Source: Clostridiales bacterium UBA1770
GTDB lineage: Bacteria; Bacillota; Clostridia; Oscillospirales; CAG-272
DNA length: 28,953 nt
Reading direction: 5' to 3'
NCBI GenBank assembly: GCA_002315325.1
Contig: DCGU01000099.1
Coordinates: 815 to 29,767, forward strand
Positions 6,738 to 15,296 of this stretch are shown here, in pieces. The notes beneath the pieces were generated by a model. That model did no database searches. It had not been told where the DNA came from and saw only the letters and a list, made by a program, of their open reading frames with translations. Position 1 is the first letter of the stretch. The number at the start of each line of letters is the position of its first letter. A program made the translations under genes and the position numbers.

Positions 6738-7343
6738 TTATCCTGAAATCTTATTATCTTTCAGCACGCGGCACAATTCGCGCACGGCACTGCCGCGATG
6801 GCTGACAGCATTTTTTTCTTCCGCAGAAAGTTCGGCAGTTGTTTTTCCGAGGGGCGGGTAATAGAACAGCGGATCGTATCCGAAACCGCCGTTTCCTCTC
6901 TTTTCCCGCAAAATAAGCCCCGAAACACGCCCCTGCACCGTCACCTTTTTCCCATTCGGCCAAACAACGGCCATACAGCAAATGAAAGAAGCCGTTCTTT
7001 TTTCATCGGGCACGTTTTCCAGTTCCGACAGGAGCTTGGCGTTGTTTGCTTCGTCATCTCCGTGACCGCCTGCATAGCGGGCGGAATAGACACCGGGGGC
7101 ACCGTTCAGAGCGTCCACTGCCAATCCGGAGTCATCCGCAATGCCGGGCAGCCCCGACACGCGGCACGCCGTTTGTGCTTTAATGAGCGCGTTTTCTTCA
7201 AACGTCTCGCCCGTTTCTTCTATTTCACCGACAAAACCGACGTCATCCAGTGAAAGCAATTCCAAATCGGGGAAAGATTCCCCCAACAAAGTCTGCAATT
7301 CAGCGATTTTTTTACGGTTTCGTGATGCCAATACCATTTTCAT
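6738..7343 (-). CDS. rdgB: XTP/dITP diphosphatase (RdgB/HAM1 family)
   Basis: Encodes 201 residues from MKMVLASRNRKKIAEL. The enzyme hydrolyses dITP, XTP and ITP to monophosphates and keeps deaminated purines out of DNA and RNA. Family motifs: ASRNRKKIAELQ (residues 6-17), FEENALIKA, GIADDSGLAVDALNGAPGVY followed by SARYAG, GFGYDPLFYYP, and SHRGSAVREL near the end. A TTG-initiated frame extends to 7364, but ATG 7343 has a GGGGG site and begins just before the conserved domain; a second ATG at 7337 is also possible. It follows the ftsY stop by 17 nt and belongs to the same operon. Confidence 0.95.
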   Translation of the reverse strand: MKMVLASRNRKKIAELQTLLGESFPDLELLSLDDVGFVGEIEETGETFEENALIKAQTACRVSGLPGIADDSGLAVDALNGAPGVYSARYAGGHGDDEANNAKLLSELENVPDEKRTASFICCMAVVWPNGKKVTVQGRVSGLILREKRGNGGFGYDPLFYYPPLGKTTAELSAEEKNAVSHRGSAVRELCRVLKDNKISG

Positions 7344-7360
7344 AAGCGGCCCCCACAAGC

Positions 7361-8269
7361 TCAATCTTCAAACAATGCGTTGATAAAGTCATCGGCACGG
7401 AAGGGACGCAAATCGTCCAAGCCCTCGCCGACACCGATAAATTTAACGGGTACGGACAGTTCTTTTTGTACGGACAAAATGATGCCGCCCTTGGCGGAAC
7501 CGTCCAGTTTGTTCAAAACAAGGCCTGTCAAAGCGGCCGTCGTTTTAAACTCTTTTGCCTGCATAACGGCGTTTTGGCCCGTTGTGGCGTCCAAAACAAG
7601 CAAATTTTCGCGGCAGGCACCGGGCAGCTCCCTGTCAATGACGCGATTGATTTTGGCCAATTCATTCATCAAATTGACCTTGTTGTGCAGTCGTCCCGCC
7701 GTATCGATAATCAACACGTCGGCGTTTTTATTTTTCGCATAATGGACGGCATCAAATACAACGGCCGCAGGATCGCTGCCCTCGCTTTGATGTACCATAT
7801 CTACCTTGGCACGGTCGCACCAGACGGCAAGCTGATCGATGGCTGCCGCACGGAACGTATCTGCCGCAGCAACGACCACTTTTTTACCGTCTTCGCGCAG
7901 CAAATTGGCAATTTTACCGATACAGGTTGTCTTGCCGACACCGTTGACGCCGACAACAAGAATAACGGAAGGGGTCGTGTCCAAACGGAGTTCCTCCTGC
8001 TCGGGAATCATGCCGGACAGGATTTCCCGCAGGACGTCCATAATCTGCTCTTTATCCTTCAACCGCCCGTCTTTGATGCGGACACGAAGTTCCTCGATGA
8101 TTTCCTCCGTTGCGGCAACACCGACGTCTGCGCAGATCAGCAGTTCTTCCAACTCATCCAAAAAGTCCTCGTCAACGTGATGGCAGGCAGATAACAGTTT
8201 CTTAATCGGAGACAGCAGTGCGTCACGCGTTTTCCCCAATCCGAGATGTAATTTATTCCAGAAGCCCAT
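7361..8269 (-). CDS. ftsY: Signal recognition particle receptor FtsY
   Basis: Encodes 302 residues. FtsY docks SRP-ribosome complexes at the membrane. There is only a short N region before the NG domain (MGFWNKLHLGLGKTRDALLS, amphipathic and probably membrane-contacting), as in many Gram-positives, not the long acidic A domain of E. coli. GTPase motifs are intact: GVNGVGKTTCIGKIA (G1), DTFRAAAIDQL, DTAGRLHNK (G3), LVLNKLDGSAKGG (G4) and GVGEGLDDLRPF near the end. ATG 8269 overlaps the end of smc by 17 bp and has AGGTGGAG upstream; the frame is open to 8305 but without a better start. smc-ftsY coupling is the common Firmicutes arrangement. Confidence 0.96.
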   Translation of the reverse strand: MGFWNKLHLGLGKTRDALLSPIKKLLSACHHVDEDFLDELEELLICADVGVAATEEIIEELRVRIKDGRLKDKEQIMDVLREILSGMIPEQEELRLDTTPSVILVVGVNGVGKTTCIGKIANLLREDGKKVVVAAADTFRAAAIDQLAVWCDRAKVDMVHQSEGSDPAAVVFDAVHYAKNKNADVLIIDTAGRLHNKVNLMNELAKINRVIDRELPGACRENLLVLDATTGQNAVMQAKEFKTTAALTGLVLNKLDGSAKGGIILSVQKELSVPVKFIGVGEGLDDLRPFRADDFINALFED

Positions 8270-11200
8270 CCCATTCTCCACCTTTCTTTTTCGCAATATC
8301 GTCAACGTCCAAAGACAGAACCTTGGAAATACCGTGTTCCGGCATGGTAACGCCGTACAGTCTGGTTGCAGCCTCCATGGTACCGCGGCGGTGCGTAATC
8401 ATAATAAACTGTGTATCGTGGTAACGTCTGATATACTGTGACAGACGCGCCACGTTCACTTCATCCAAAGCCGCCTCAATCTCATCCAAAATACAGAAAG
8501 GCGTCGGATTCACCTTCAAAATAGCAAAGAAGAGTGCCACACCGATAAAGGCCTGTTCACCGCCGGACAGCTGCAGCAAACTCTTGATGATCTTTCCGGG
8601 AGGTGCCGCTTTGATTTCAATGCCGCTTTCCAAAACGTTGTCGGGATCGGTCAGCGTAATTTCAGCACTGCCGCCGCCGAACAACTCGGCAAACACTTTG
8701 CCGAAGTTTTCATTGATTTGGTTAAAGGCATCGACGAAAGACGATTTCATTTCTTTTTCAAGGCGCGTAATAATATCCACCAAATCGGCACGGGATTTTT
8801 CCAGATCCTCGATTTGTACCTTCATGGTCTCGTACCTTGTCTTGACATCCTCGTATTTTTCCACGGCGTCAAAGTCAACGTTGCCGAGCACGCGCAGTTT
8901 GTTACGACACTCGATTTGCGTTCTGGCGACAGCTGCACGTTCGGACGCTTCCACGGGTTTAAAGCCCTGTGCGATGGCGTCGTTGCGCGTCATTTCGTAA
9001 TCGTCCCACAGGCGCGTCTGCAATTTATCCTGTTCGGCAAGCAACGCGTTCACTTTATTTTCATTCTTGGAATTTTCCAAGATGAGCATATCTTTTTGTG
9101 CGGTACGGTCACGGCGGCGGATACTGAGTTCACTCAGTTTACGCTCAAATTCCAAACCGTCAGCTTCAATTTCGGTACGTTTGGCGTTGAGTTTTTCCAG
9201 TTCTTCCGTATACCGACCGTTATCGGCACGGTTTGACTGCTGTTTTTCCTCGGTTTCGCGAATCTGCCGTGCATAGTTATCAATCTTCTGTTTTAAGCCG
9301 GCAATTTCTTCTTTTAAGCCGCTGATTCGTTCTGCGAACTGACCTGCCAGCAATGCGGCCGTTTCCATATCCTTTTTGACGTCGCTTTGCTCCATCAAAA
9401 CTTCGGTGCTGCGGCGTGCCATGGTATCACGGCTTTCCGCCAAATCGTTCCGCGCGGCATACTTATCTTCACGAGCGGCCTTCATTTCGTCAATTTGATG
9501 CTGCAATTCACCCTCGCGCTGCTTCAAATCAACCAATTCCTGCTCATATTGCGCACGTTCCTCTGCCATTTGACGGAAATCGTTTGCCAGTTTTTCTTCC
9601 AAGGACCGGTTGGCCTGCAATTTTGCGGAAACCTGCTCCAGTGCAGCCGTTTCGGTATTGCTCAGCGTCTGCAGCAGAGAAATTTGCACTTCGAGGTCGG
9701 AAACGCCGTTACGCTTCTTGTCCAATTCCGTGCCTGCGGCGGTAATTTTTGCGTTCAAACTGCCGAGCGTTTTCTCCAGTTCATCCAATTCACCCTGGAG
9801 ACGTTTTACCTGTGCGGCGCGGCTTAAGAAAGCACCGTTTTGTTTTACGGAACCGCCGGAGAACGAACCGCCGGCATTAATCTGCTGTCCGTCAAGCGTG
9901 ACGACGCGCACACGATAATGCTGTGCCTTGGCCATATTCGTCGCATTATCAATGTTATCAAATACGACGGTGTGACCGAGCAGCGCTTCAATCACGACTT
10001 TGAATTCGGGGCGGCAGTCAACCAAACGGTCGGCAGTATCCACGTATCCGGGATACCCGGCCGCGTCCGTTACCGCTTTGGACGGCATCGGCGGCTGCAT
10101 GGAGGTTAACGGATAAAAGGTGGCACGGCCGGCCTCGCCGCGTTTCAGGCAGAACATAGCGGCCTTGGCCGTTTGTTCGTTTTCAACCACAATATTTTGC
10201 AGATTACCGGAAAGAGCCGTTTCAATCGCCGTTACGTAAGCGTCGCTGACGCTGATTACCTGTGACAACGGTCCGTAAATTTTACCGCAAGGCAAGCCCT
10301 CGCGGTCCCGAATCTGTCCCTCGGCATATCGATTCATGACGTACTTAACGCTGTTCGAGTATCCTTCCAGATGCTCCTCCATATCGCGATAGGTATTAAT
10401 TTTCTGTTCCACGGAGTCGCGACGGAGTTTTGTGCCGTTATAGTTTTTCTCTTCTGCCTGCAGCGCCGTTTCAAGCGCCGTGCATTCCTCTTCGGCCGCC
10501 TGTTTCTTTTCGGACAAATCGGCAATTTGGGCAGCGTACTGATCTACGGTTTGGCGTTTTTCCGCGCATTTTTCTTCCAAATCCGCAGAAACGGTTTGAT
10601 ATTCCTTCAACTGGTCGTTGATGCCCTGATTACGGCCGTCATCGGTATCGCGGGCGTTTTCCAGGACGGAAATACGAACGCGAAGATCAACGGCTTCCTG
10701 TTCACGCTCGGTGATATCGTCAAGCGCGTTGTCAATCATTTCATCCATGGCGGTAATGCGTTCGTCGGCAGAACGAACACTCTCCGTCAAATCGTCCTGC
10801 TCACGCGTCAGCGCATCGGCCTTTGCGCGCAGTTCATCCAACGAGGTTAACTGCTCTTTGCGTTTATCCTCTTCGGCCTTGACCGACCGTTCCACCGTAG
10901 CAATCGTTTCCTCGGCGGCGGCCGACAATTCGTGCCAGTGACTGATCTGCGTTTCCGAGACGCGGTATTCACTTTCCAACGAATGGCTTTCCTCCGTCAG
11001 GCGGCGAATATCCGTCAACAGACGTTCGGATTCCTGTTTGTTACTCTGCGACTGTTCAAACAAGCGGTCGTTTTGCGCTTCCAACGACTGCACGGCTTCC
11101 TCAGCCTGCTGTAAATCAAAGGAAGAGCGTTTAAAGAGATTCTGCGCTTCGGCTAAATCTCCGCGCAGTTTTTCGGTATCGTATAACCACAGACCGATAT

Positions 11201-11921
11201 CGGCCTGCTTTTTAATCGTTGTCAGTTCAATGGCCTTCTTGGCTTTTTCGGCTTCCTTGGCAAGCGGACCGACCTGGGCTTCCACCTCGGCAAAAATGTC
11301 GCGTACACGCGTCATATTGTCCTCGGTTTGTTCCAGTTTACGTTCCGCTTCGTTCTTTCTGTGGCGGAATTTGGCAATACCGGAGGCATCCTCGAACACG
11401 GCGCGGCGTTCGTCACTCTTTTTGGAAATGATTTCGTCGATTTTACCCTGTCCGATGATGGAATACCCTTCACGACCGACACCGGTATTCATAAACAGTT
11501 CGTAAATATCCTTTAAACGAACCGGGCGCCGATTGATAAAATATTCGCTCTCGCCGGCACGATAATACCGTCTGGTGACGGTAACCTCATCGTACGGACA
11601 TTCCAAATGGCCGCCGCCGCGTGTGTTATCAAACGTAACGGAAACCTCGGCATATCCCATGGGTTTACGGCTGTCGGCACCGCCGAAAATAACGTCTTCC
11701 ATTTTACTGCCGCGCAGCGTTTTGGACGAAATTTCACCCAACACCCAGCGCATGGCATCGGATATATTGGATTTACCGCTGCCGTTCGGTCCGACAATGA
11801 CGGTGACACCGGCATCGTCAATCGTGACGTTGTCGCTGCCGGCCGTATCACTCATAAAGGACAGTTTGGTTTTATCCGGGAAAGATTTAAATCCCTGTAA
11901 CTCAAGATATTTCAGATACAT
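8253..11921 (-). CDS. smc: Chromosome segregation protein SMC
   Basis: Encodes 1222 residues, slightly above the usual 1190 or so. SMC forms the condensin ring with ScpA and ScpB, both also in this window (25519-27042). Domains: N-terminal ATPase head with GPNGSGKSN (44-52), long heptad-rich coiled coil to about 500, hinge at about 510-680 including GGSFSGGS, return coiled coil, then the C-terminal head with LSGGEQAFIGVALFFAILK and Walker B CILDEIEAALDE. About 12 extra residues (MSDTAGSDNVTIDDAG) sit between FKSFPDKTKLSF and the Walker A strand compared with Bacillus. The ribosome-binding site is GGAG 7 nt before ATG 11921. It lies between rnc and ftsY, the standard order. Confidence 0.98.
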   Translation of the reverse strand: MYLKYLELQGFKSFPDKTKLSFMSDTAGSDNVTIDDAGVTVIVGPNGSGKSNISDAMRWVLGEISSKTLRGSKMEDVIFGGADSRKPMGYAEVSVTFDNTRGGGHLECPYDEVTVTRRYYRAGESEYFINRRPVRLKDIYELFMNTGVGREGYSIIGQGKIDEIISKKSDERRAVFEDASGIAKFRHRKNEAERKLEQTEDNMTRVRDIFAEVEAQVGPLAKEAEKAKKAIELTTIKKQADIGLWLYDTEKLRGDLAEAQNLFKRSSFDLQQAEEAVQSLEAQNDRLFEQSQSNKQESERLLTDIRRLTEESHSLESEYRVSETQISHWHELSAAAEETIATVERSVKAEEDKRKEQLTSLDELRAKADALTREQDDLTESVRSADERITAMDEMIDNALDDITEREQEAVDLRVRISVLENARDTDDGRNQGINDQLKEYQTVSADLEEKCAEKRQTVDQYAAQIADLSEKKQAAEEECTALETALQAEEKNYNGTKLRRDSVEQKINTYRDMEEHLEGYSNSVKYVMNRYAEGQIRDREGLPCGKIYGPLSQVISVSDAYVTAIETALSGNLQNIVVENEQTAKAAMFCLKRGEAGRATFYPLTSMQPPMPSKAVTDAAGYPGYVDTADRLVDCRPEFKVVIEALLGHTVVFDNIDNATNMAKAQHYRVRVVTLDGQQINAGGSFSGGSVKQNGAFLSRAAQVKRLQGELDELEKTLGSLNAKITAAGTELDKKRNGVSDLEVQISLLQTLSNTETAALEQVSAKLQANRSLEEKLANDFRQMAEERAQYEQELVDLKQREGELQHQIDEMKAAREDKYAARNDLAESRDTMARRSTEVLMEQSDVKKDMETAALLAGQFAERISGLKEEIAGLKQKIDNYARQIRETEEKQQSNRADNGRYTEELEKLNAKRTEIEADGLEFERKLSELSIRRRDRTAQKDMLILENSKNENKVNALLAEQDKLQTRLWDDYEMTRNDAIAQGFKPVEASERAAVARTQIECRNKLRVLGNVDFDAVEKYEDVKTRYETMKVQIEDLEKSRADLVDIITRLEKEMKSSFVDAFNQINENFGKVFAELFGGGSAEITLTDPDNVLESGIEIKAAPPGKIIKSLLQLSGGEQAFIGVALFFAILKVNPTPFCILDEIEAALDEVNVARLSQYIRRYHDTQFIMITHRRGTMEAATRLYGVTMPEHGISKVLSLDVDDIAKKKGGEWDGLLE

Positions 11922-11962
11922 TGCTAATCTCCATGCCTCCTCGGCGGCTCAATTAGTTTTTG

Positions 11963-12044
11963 CAAAGCCGCAATCGGACAGGACGTCCGTGCCCTTATCT
12001 ATAAAAAACAAGCGGCTTTTGGGGGACCGACGTTCATCGGTTCC
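11963..12044 (-). promoter_or_regulatory. Structured spacer between rnc and smc
   Basis: In the 149-bp gap between rnc and smc three inverted repeats stack. A 9-10 bp arm pair (11963-11971 with 12012-12021) encloses a 5-bp hairpin (11975-11979 with 11985-11989, 5-nt loop). Before it on the minus strand is another hairpin (12024-12030 with 12037-12044). A T6 run follows the first arm on the minus strand, but the stem directly before it is too small for a standard terminator. This may be an mRNA processing or attenuation element in the rnc-smc transcript. I recognise no known family. Confidence 0.4.
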
Positions 12045-12070
12045 GTTGGTAAAAATCAAAGCAGCTTTCG

Positions 12071-12796
12071 TTAAGCCTGTTCCACACCGAACAGTTCCAG
12101 TGCTGCCTTGGCGGCCCGCTGTTCGGCTTCCCGTTTGGAACCGCCCTTGCCGCGTCCGACCACGTTCGAATTGATTTTGGCAACCACTTCAAATTCCTTG
12201 CAATGGTCAGGCCCGCTTTCGCAGACCGTTTCGTACTCCAGTTCGTCCGTATTCGACTGCTGCACGAACTGCTGCAATGCCGTTTTATAATCAAACGACA
12301 CGCCGTTGTCCGGCAGCGTTTCCAAATAGCCGATGATAAACGGCATCAGGAACCTGCGCACGGTTTCCTTACCGTCTTCTCCGGCATCCAGATACATAGC
12401 TGCGAGCAGTGCTTCAAAAGCATCCGCCAAAATAGATTTACGTTCACGGCCGCCGTTCTTTTCTTCCCCGCGCCCCAAGCGCAGATAAGAACCAAGGCCG
12501 ATAGACGCTGCATACCGCGACAACGCACGTTCGCAAACGACGTCGGCACGCATACGCGTCAATTCCCCTTCCGGGCATTCCGGATATTTTTCAAACAAAT
12601 ATTCACTGGTCAAAATAGACAGAACGGAATCCCCCAGAAATTCCAAGCGTTCATTGCAAAGGAGATGATGGTTTTTGACACCCAATTCATTTGAACTGGA
12701 GGAATGGGTCAGCGCTCTGTTTAAATAGGACACGTTGCGAAACACGTATCCAATGGTTTCCTGCAAAGAAGATACGTCAAGCGGTAATTGTTCCAT
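12071..12796 (-). CDS. rnc: Ribonuclease III
   Basis: Encodes 241 residues. RNase III cleaves double-stranded RNA, including the rRNA precursor. The catalytic domain shows RALTHSSSSNE, the signature NERLEFLGDSVLSI with acidic metal ligands, and SILADAFEALLAAMYLDAGE with the second acidic pair. The C-terminal 70 residues are a double-stranded RNA-binding domain: DYKTALQQFVQQ and the end GKGGSKREAEQRAAKAALE. The start overlaps the plsX stop by 1 nt (TAATG), implying coupling. In other Firmicutes acpP precedes rnc; here plsX does. Confidence 0.97.
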   Translation of the reverse strand: MEQLPLDVSSLQETIGYVFRNVSYLNRALTHSSSSNELGVKNHHLLCNERLEFLGDSVLSILTSEYLFEKYPECPEGELTRMRADVVCERALSRYAASIGLGSYLRLGRGEEKNGGRERKSILADAFEALLAAMYLDAGEDGKETVRRFLMPFIIGYLETLPDNGVSFDYKTALQQFVQQSNTDELEYETVCESGPDHCKEFEVVAKINSNVVGRGKGGSKREAEQRAAKAALELFGVEQA

Positions 12797-13872
12797 TATG
12801 CGTCGCTCCCCCTTTCGTCATCGTTCGTCTGTATTTTTGCGTTTTCATTATTTTCTTTTTCGGCCTGCCGGCGAGCGCGGCAGCGGGCAGCCGCATCGGC
12901 GATATCGCCGATGACGTCAGCCTGCGCAAACAGCATCGCCTGCCGCAAGGCATTTTTAACGGCTAACGGTCCGGAGGAACCGTGCGCTTTGATAACCGGT
13001 TTGGCCAGGCCCAATATCGGTGCGCCGCCGTGTTCTTCCGAACTGAAGTCCTTTTTAACGGCAGTAAACGGCTTTTTGACGGCAAGTGCCGCCAATTTGG
13101 TTAGGGTATTGGTCAAAAAGACGCGTTTAACACGCCCCAGCATCAGTTTTCCGACGCCTTCCATGGTTTTGAGCAAAATATTACCGGTAAACCCGTCCGT
13201 CACCAAAACGTCGCAAACGTTATCGCCGATGGCACTTGCCTCCACGTTACCGACAAAATTGATTTCGGGACAGGCGGACAGAATACGAAACGCTTCCACG
13301 TGCATGGGTGTCCCTTTGCAGGACTCCGTCCCGTTGTTCAGCAAACCGACGCGCGGCGACTCCAAACGGCAAATACGGCGCACGTATGCGGAGCCCATCA
13401 CGGCAAATTCCTCGAGATACGCCGGTTCCACAACAACGTTGGCACCGGAATCCAACAAAAGAACGTTCGGTTCCGTCGGCAGTACGGCGCCGATGGAAGC
13501 ACGCTGAATCCCGCGTACTTTTCGGACAACCAAAGTACCTGCCGTAAACAAAGCGCCGGTGTTTCCGGCAGAAACGAACGCATCGCCCTGCCCGTCCGCC
13601 AATGCACGAAGCCCCTTTACCAAAGAAGACTCCGGTTTGGAACGGACAATGGAAAGCGGTTCGTCTTCCATTGTAACCACGTCCGGTGCGTGCAGAATCG
13701 CAAAGGGAGTGAGATCCCAGTTGTGCTCCGCTGCCATATTCCGTATGACCGTCTCGTCGCCGACTAACGTTACGGCAAGGTCCGGTATTTCCCGAACAGC
13801 GTCAATGGCCCCCTGCAGCATTGCAAGCGGAGCATTGTCGCCGCTCATGACGTCTAAAATTATTTTTTTCAA
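12796..13872 (-). CDS. plsX: Phosphate acyltransferase PlsX, TTG start
   Basis: Encodes 358 residues. PlsX makes acyl-phosphate from acyl-ACP, feeding PlsY in phospholipid synthesis. Evidence: MKKIILDVMSGDNAPLAM at the N terminus (family: AVDAMGGDNAP), SSLVKGLRALADGQGDAFVS, AGNTGALFTAG, LPTEPNVLLLDSGANV, VGLLNNGTE, CDVLVTDGFTGNILLK, and the end region GLAKPVIKAHGSS. The start codon is TTG, placed by AGGAG 6 nt upstream (ACAGGAGCACGTTTTG); the next ATG would cut into the conserved domain. A polar C-terminal tail of about 35 residues is variable. fabD, fabG and acpP, often found between plsX and rnc, are missing here. Confidence 0.95.
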   Translation of the reverse strand: MKKIILDVMSGDNAPLAMLQGAIDAVREIPDLAVTLVGDETVIRNMAAEHNWDLTPFAILHAPDVVTMEDEPLSIVRSKPESSLVKGLRALADGQGDAFVSAGNTGALFTAGTLVVRKVRGIQRASIGAVLPTEPNVLLLDSGANVVVEPAYLEEFAVMGSAYVRRICRLESPRVGLLNNGTESCKGTPMHVEAFRILSACPEINFVGNVEASAIGDNVCDVLVTDGFTGNILLKTMEGVGKLMLGRVKRVFLTNTLTKLAALAVKKPFTAVKKDFSSEEHGGAPILGLAKPVIKAHGSSGPLAVKNALRQAMLFAQADVIGDIADAAARCRARRQAEKENNENAKIQTNDDERGSDA

Positions 13873-13944
13873 AACGTGCTCCTGTAGGTATCTTCGTCAA
13901 GGTGCGATGCAAAGCAGGCACCGCCCGTTCTAAACGTTTGCGTT

Positions 13945-15294
13945 TCAGCTATCTGCTTTTTCTGCGGATCCAATTCTGTCAATTTCGGCCAACGCCCGCG
14001 CAGACAATGCCTCATTCTTCAGTGCCTTTCCGCCCTTCACTCTCTTTTCAAGCGGCGGTACGATACCGAAATTGGCATTCATCGGCACAAAATCACCGGA
14101 AAGACCGCCCGTGCTGACGTACTTGGCCATAGCGCCGAGCATCGTTACGTCCGGGAAAACAAGCGGCTCTTTGCCAAGCGCACGCAGTGCGGCATTGACA
14201 CCGGCCACGAAACCGGAGCCGGCAGATTCGATATATCCCTCGACACCCGTCATCTGGCCTGCAAAAAAGACGTTCGGTCTTTCGCGCATGGCATACGTAG
14301 CGTCCAGCAGATCGGGAGAGTCAATATACGTATTGCGGTGCATGATACCGTACCGCAAAAACTCCGCGTTTTCAAGGCCGGGAATCATGGAAAATACTCG
14401 TTTCTGTTCGGGGAACGCCAGATGCGTTTGGAAACCGACGAGATTGAACATCGTCCCCTCGTTATTTTCCTTGCGCAGCTGTACGACCGCATAGGGCTCT
14501 TTCCCCGTGTGCGGGTCTTCCAAGCCGACCGGTTTCAGAGGGCCGTACCGCAGCGTATCGTATCCGCGGCGCGCCATTACTTCGACCGGCATACAGCCCT
14601 CAAACACTTTGAGTTCTTTTTGCTGTTCTTTATCAAAATCTTTCAGTTCCGCTTCCCTGGCACCGATCAGTTCGCGATAAAACGCGTCGTACTGTTCTTT
14701 CGTCATGGGGCAGTTAATATAATCGGCGTCGCCTTTCCCGTATCGGGAGGCAAAGAACGCAACGTCCATATTGATGCCGGAAAAATCAACAATCGGCGCT
14801 ACAGCGTCGAAAAAATGGAGTTTTCCGCATTTTAACGTTTCGGCCAAATACGCGGCCATTGCGTCTGACGTCAGCGGTCCCGTTGCGATTACGGTTGCTG
14901 CGGCTTCATCCTCTTCCAAGGACGTCATTTCTTTTTCAATCACTTCCACGTTGGGATGATTGCGCAGTCGTTCGGTTACGAATGCAGAGAACAGCGTTCT
15001 GTCAACGGCCAGTGCCGAACCCGCTGCAACACGCGTGGCATCGGCAGCCGCCATAATCAGGGAGTCCATCCGACGCAATTCTTCCTTCAAAAGGCCAATG
15101 GCGTTGGCCAAACTGTCGGAGCGAAGCGAATTGGAACAAACCAACTCGGCAAAACCGGGGGCGTGATGCGCCGGTGTAAATTTATGCGGTTTCATTTCAT
15201 ACATGCGAACGTGCACGCCGCGCTGTGCGGCCTGCCATGCGGCCTCACTTCCGGCAAGTCCGGCGCCGAAAACGTTAATAACCGGTGTATTCAT
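13945..15294 (-). CDS. trmFO: tRNA m5U54 methyltransferase TrmFO, folate dependent
   Basis: Encodes 449 residues. TrmFO uses methylenetetrahydrofolate and FADH2 to methylate U54 in the T loop of tRNA. The N terminus has the FAD dinucleotide motif INVFGAGLAGSEAAWQAA (residues 6-23). LVCSNSLRSDSLANAIGLLK carries one conserved cysteine (C54) and KVFEGCMPVEVMARRG the second. Other blocks: AVDRTLFSAFV, CPMTKEQYDAFYREL and FFAGQMTGVEGYIESAGSGF. Length is normal. It starts 2 nt after the topA stop, with GGAG upstream inside the end of topA. dprA-topA-trmFO order is as in Bacillus. Confidence 0.97.
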   Translation of the reverse strand: MNTPVINVFGAGLAGSEAAWQAAQRGVHVRMYEMKPHKFTPAHHAPGFAELVCSNSLRSDSLANAIGLLKEELRRMDSLIMAAADATRVAAGSALAVDRTLFSAFVTERLRNHPNVEVIEKEMTSLEEDEAAATVIATGPLTSDAMAAYLAETLKCGKLHFFDAVAPIVDFSGINMDVAFFASRYGKGDADYINCPMTKEQYDAFYRELIGAREAELKDFDKEQQKELKVFEGCMPVEVMARRGYDTLRYGPLKPVGLEDPHTGKEPYAVVQLRKENNEGTMFNLVGFQTHLAFPEQKRVFSMIPGLENAEFLRYGIMHRNTYIDSPDLLDATYAMRERPNVFFAGQMTGVEGYIESAGSGFVAGVNAALRALGKEPLVFPDVTMLGAMAKYVSTGGLSGDFVPMNANFGIVPPLEKRVKGGKALKNEALSARALAEIDRIGSAEKADS

Positions 15295-15296
15295 CG

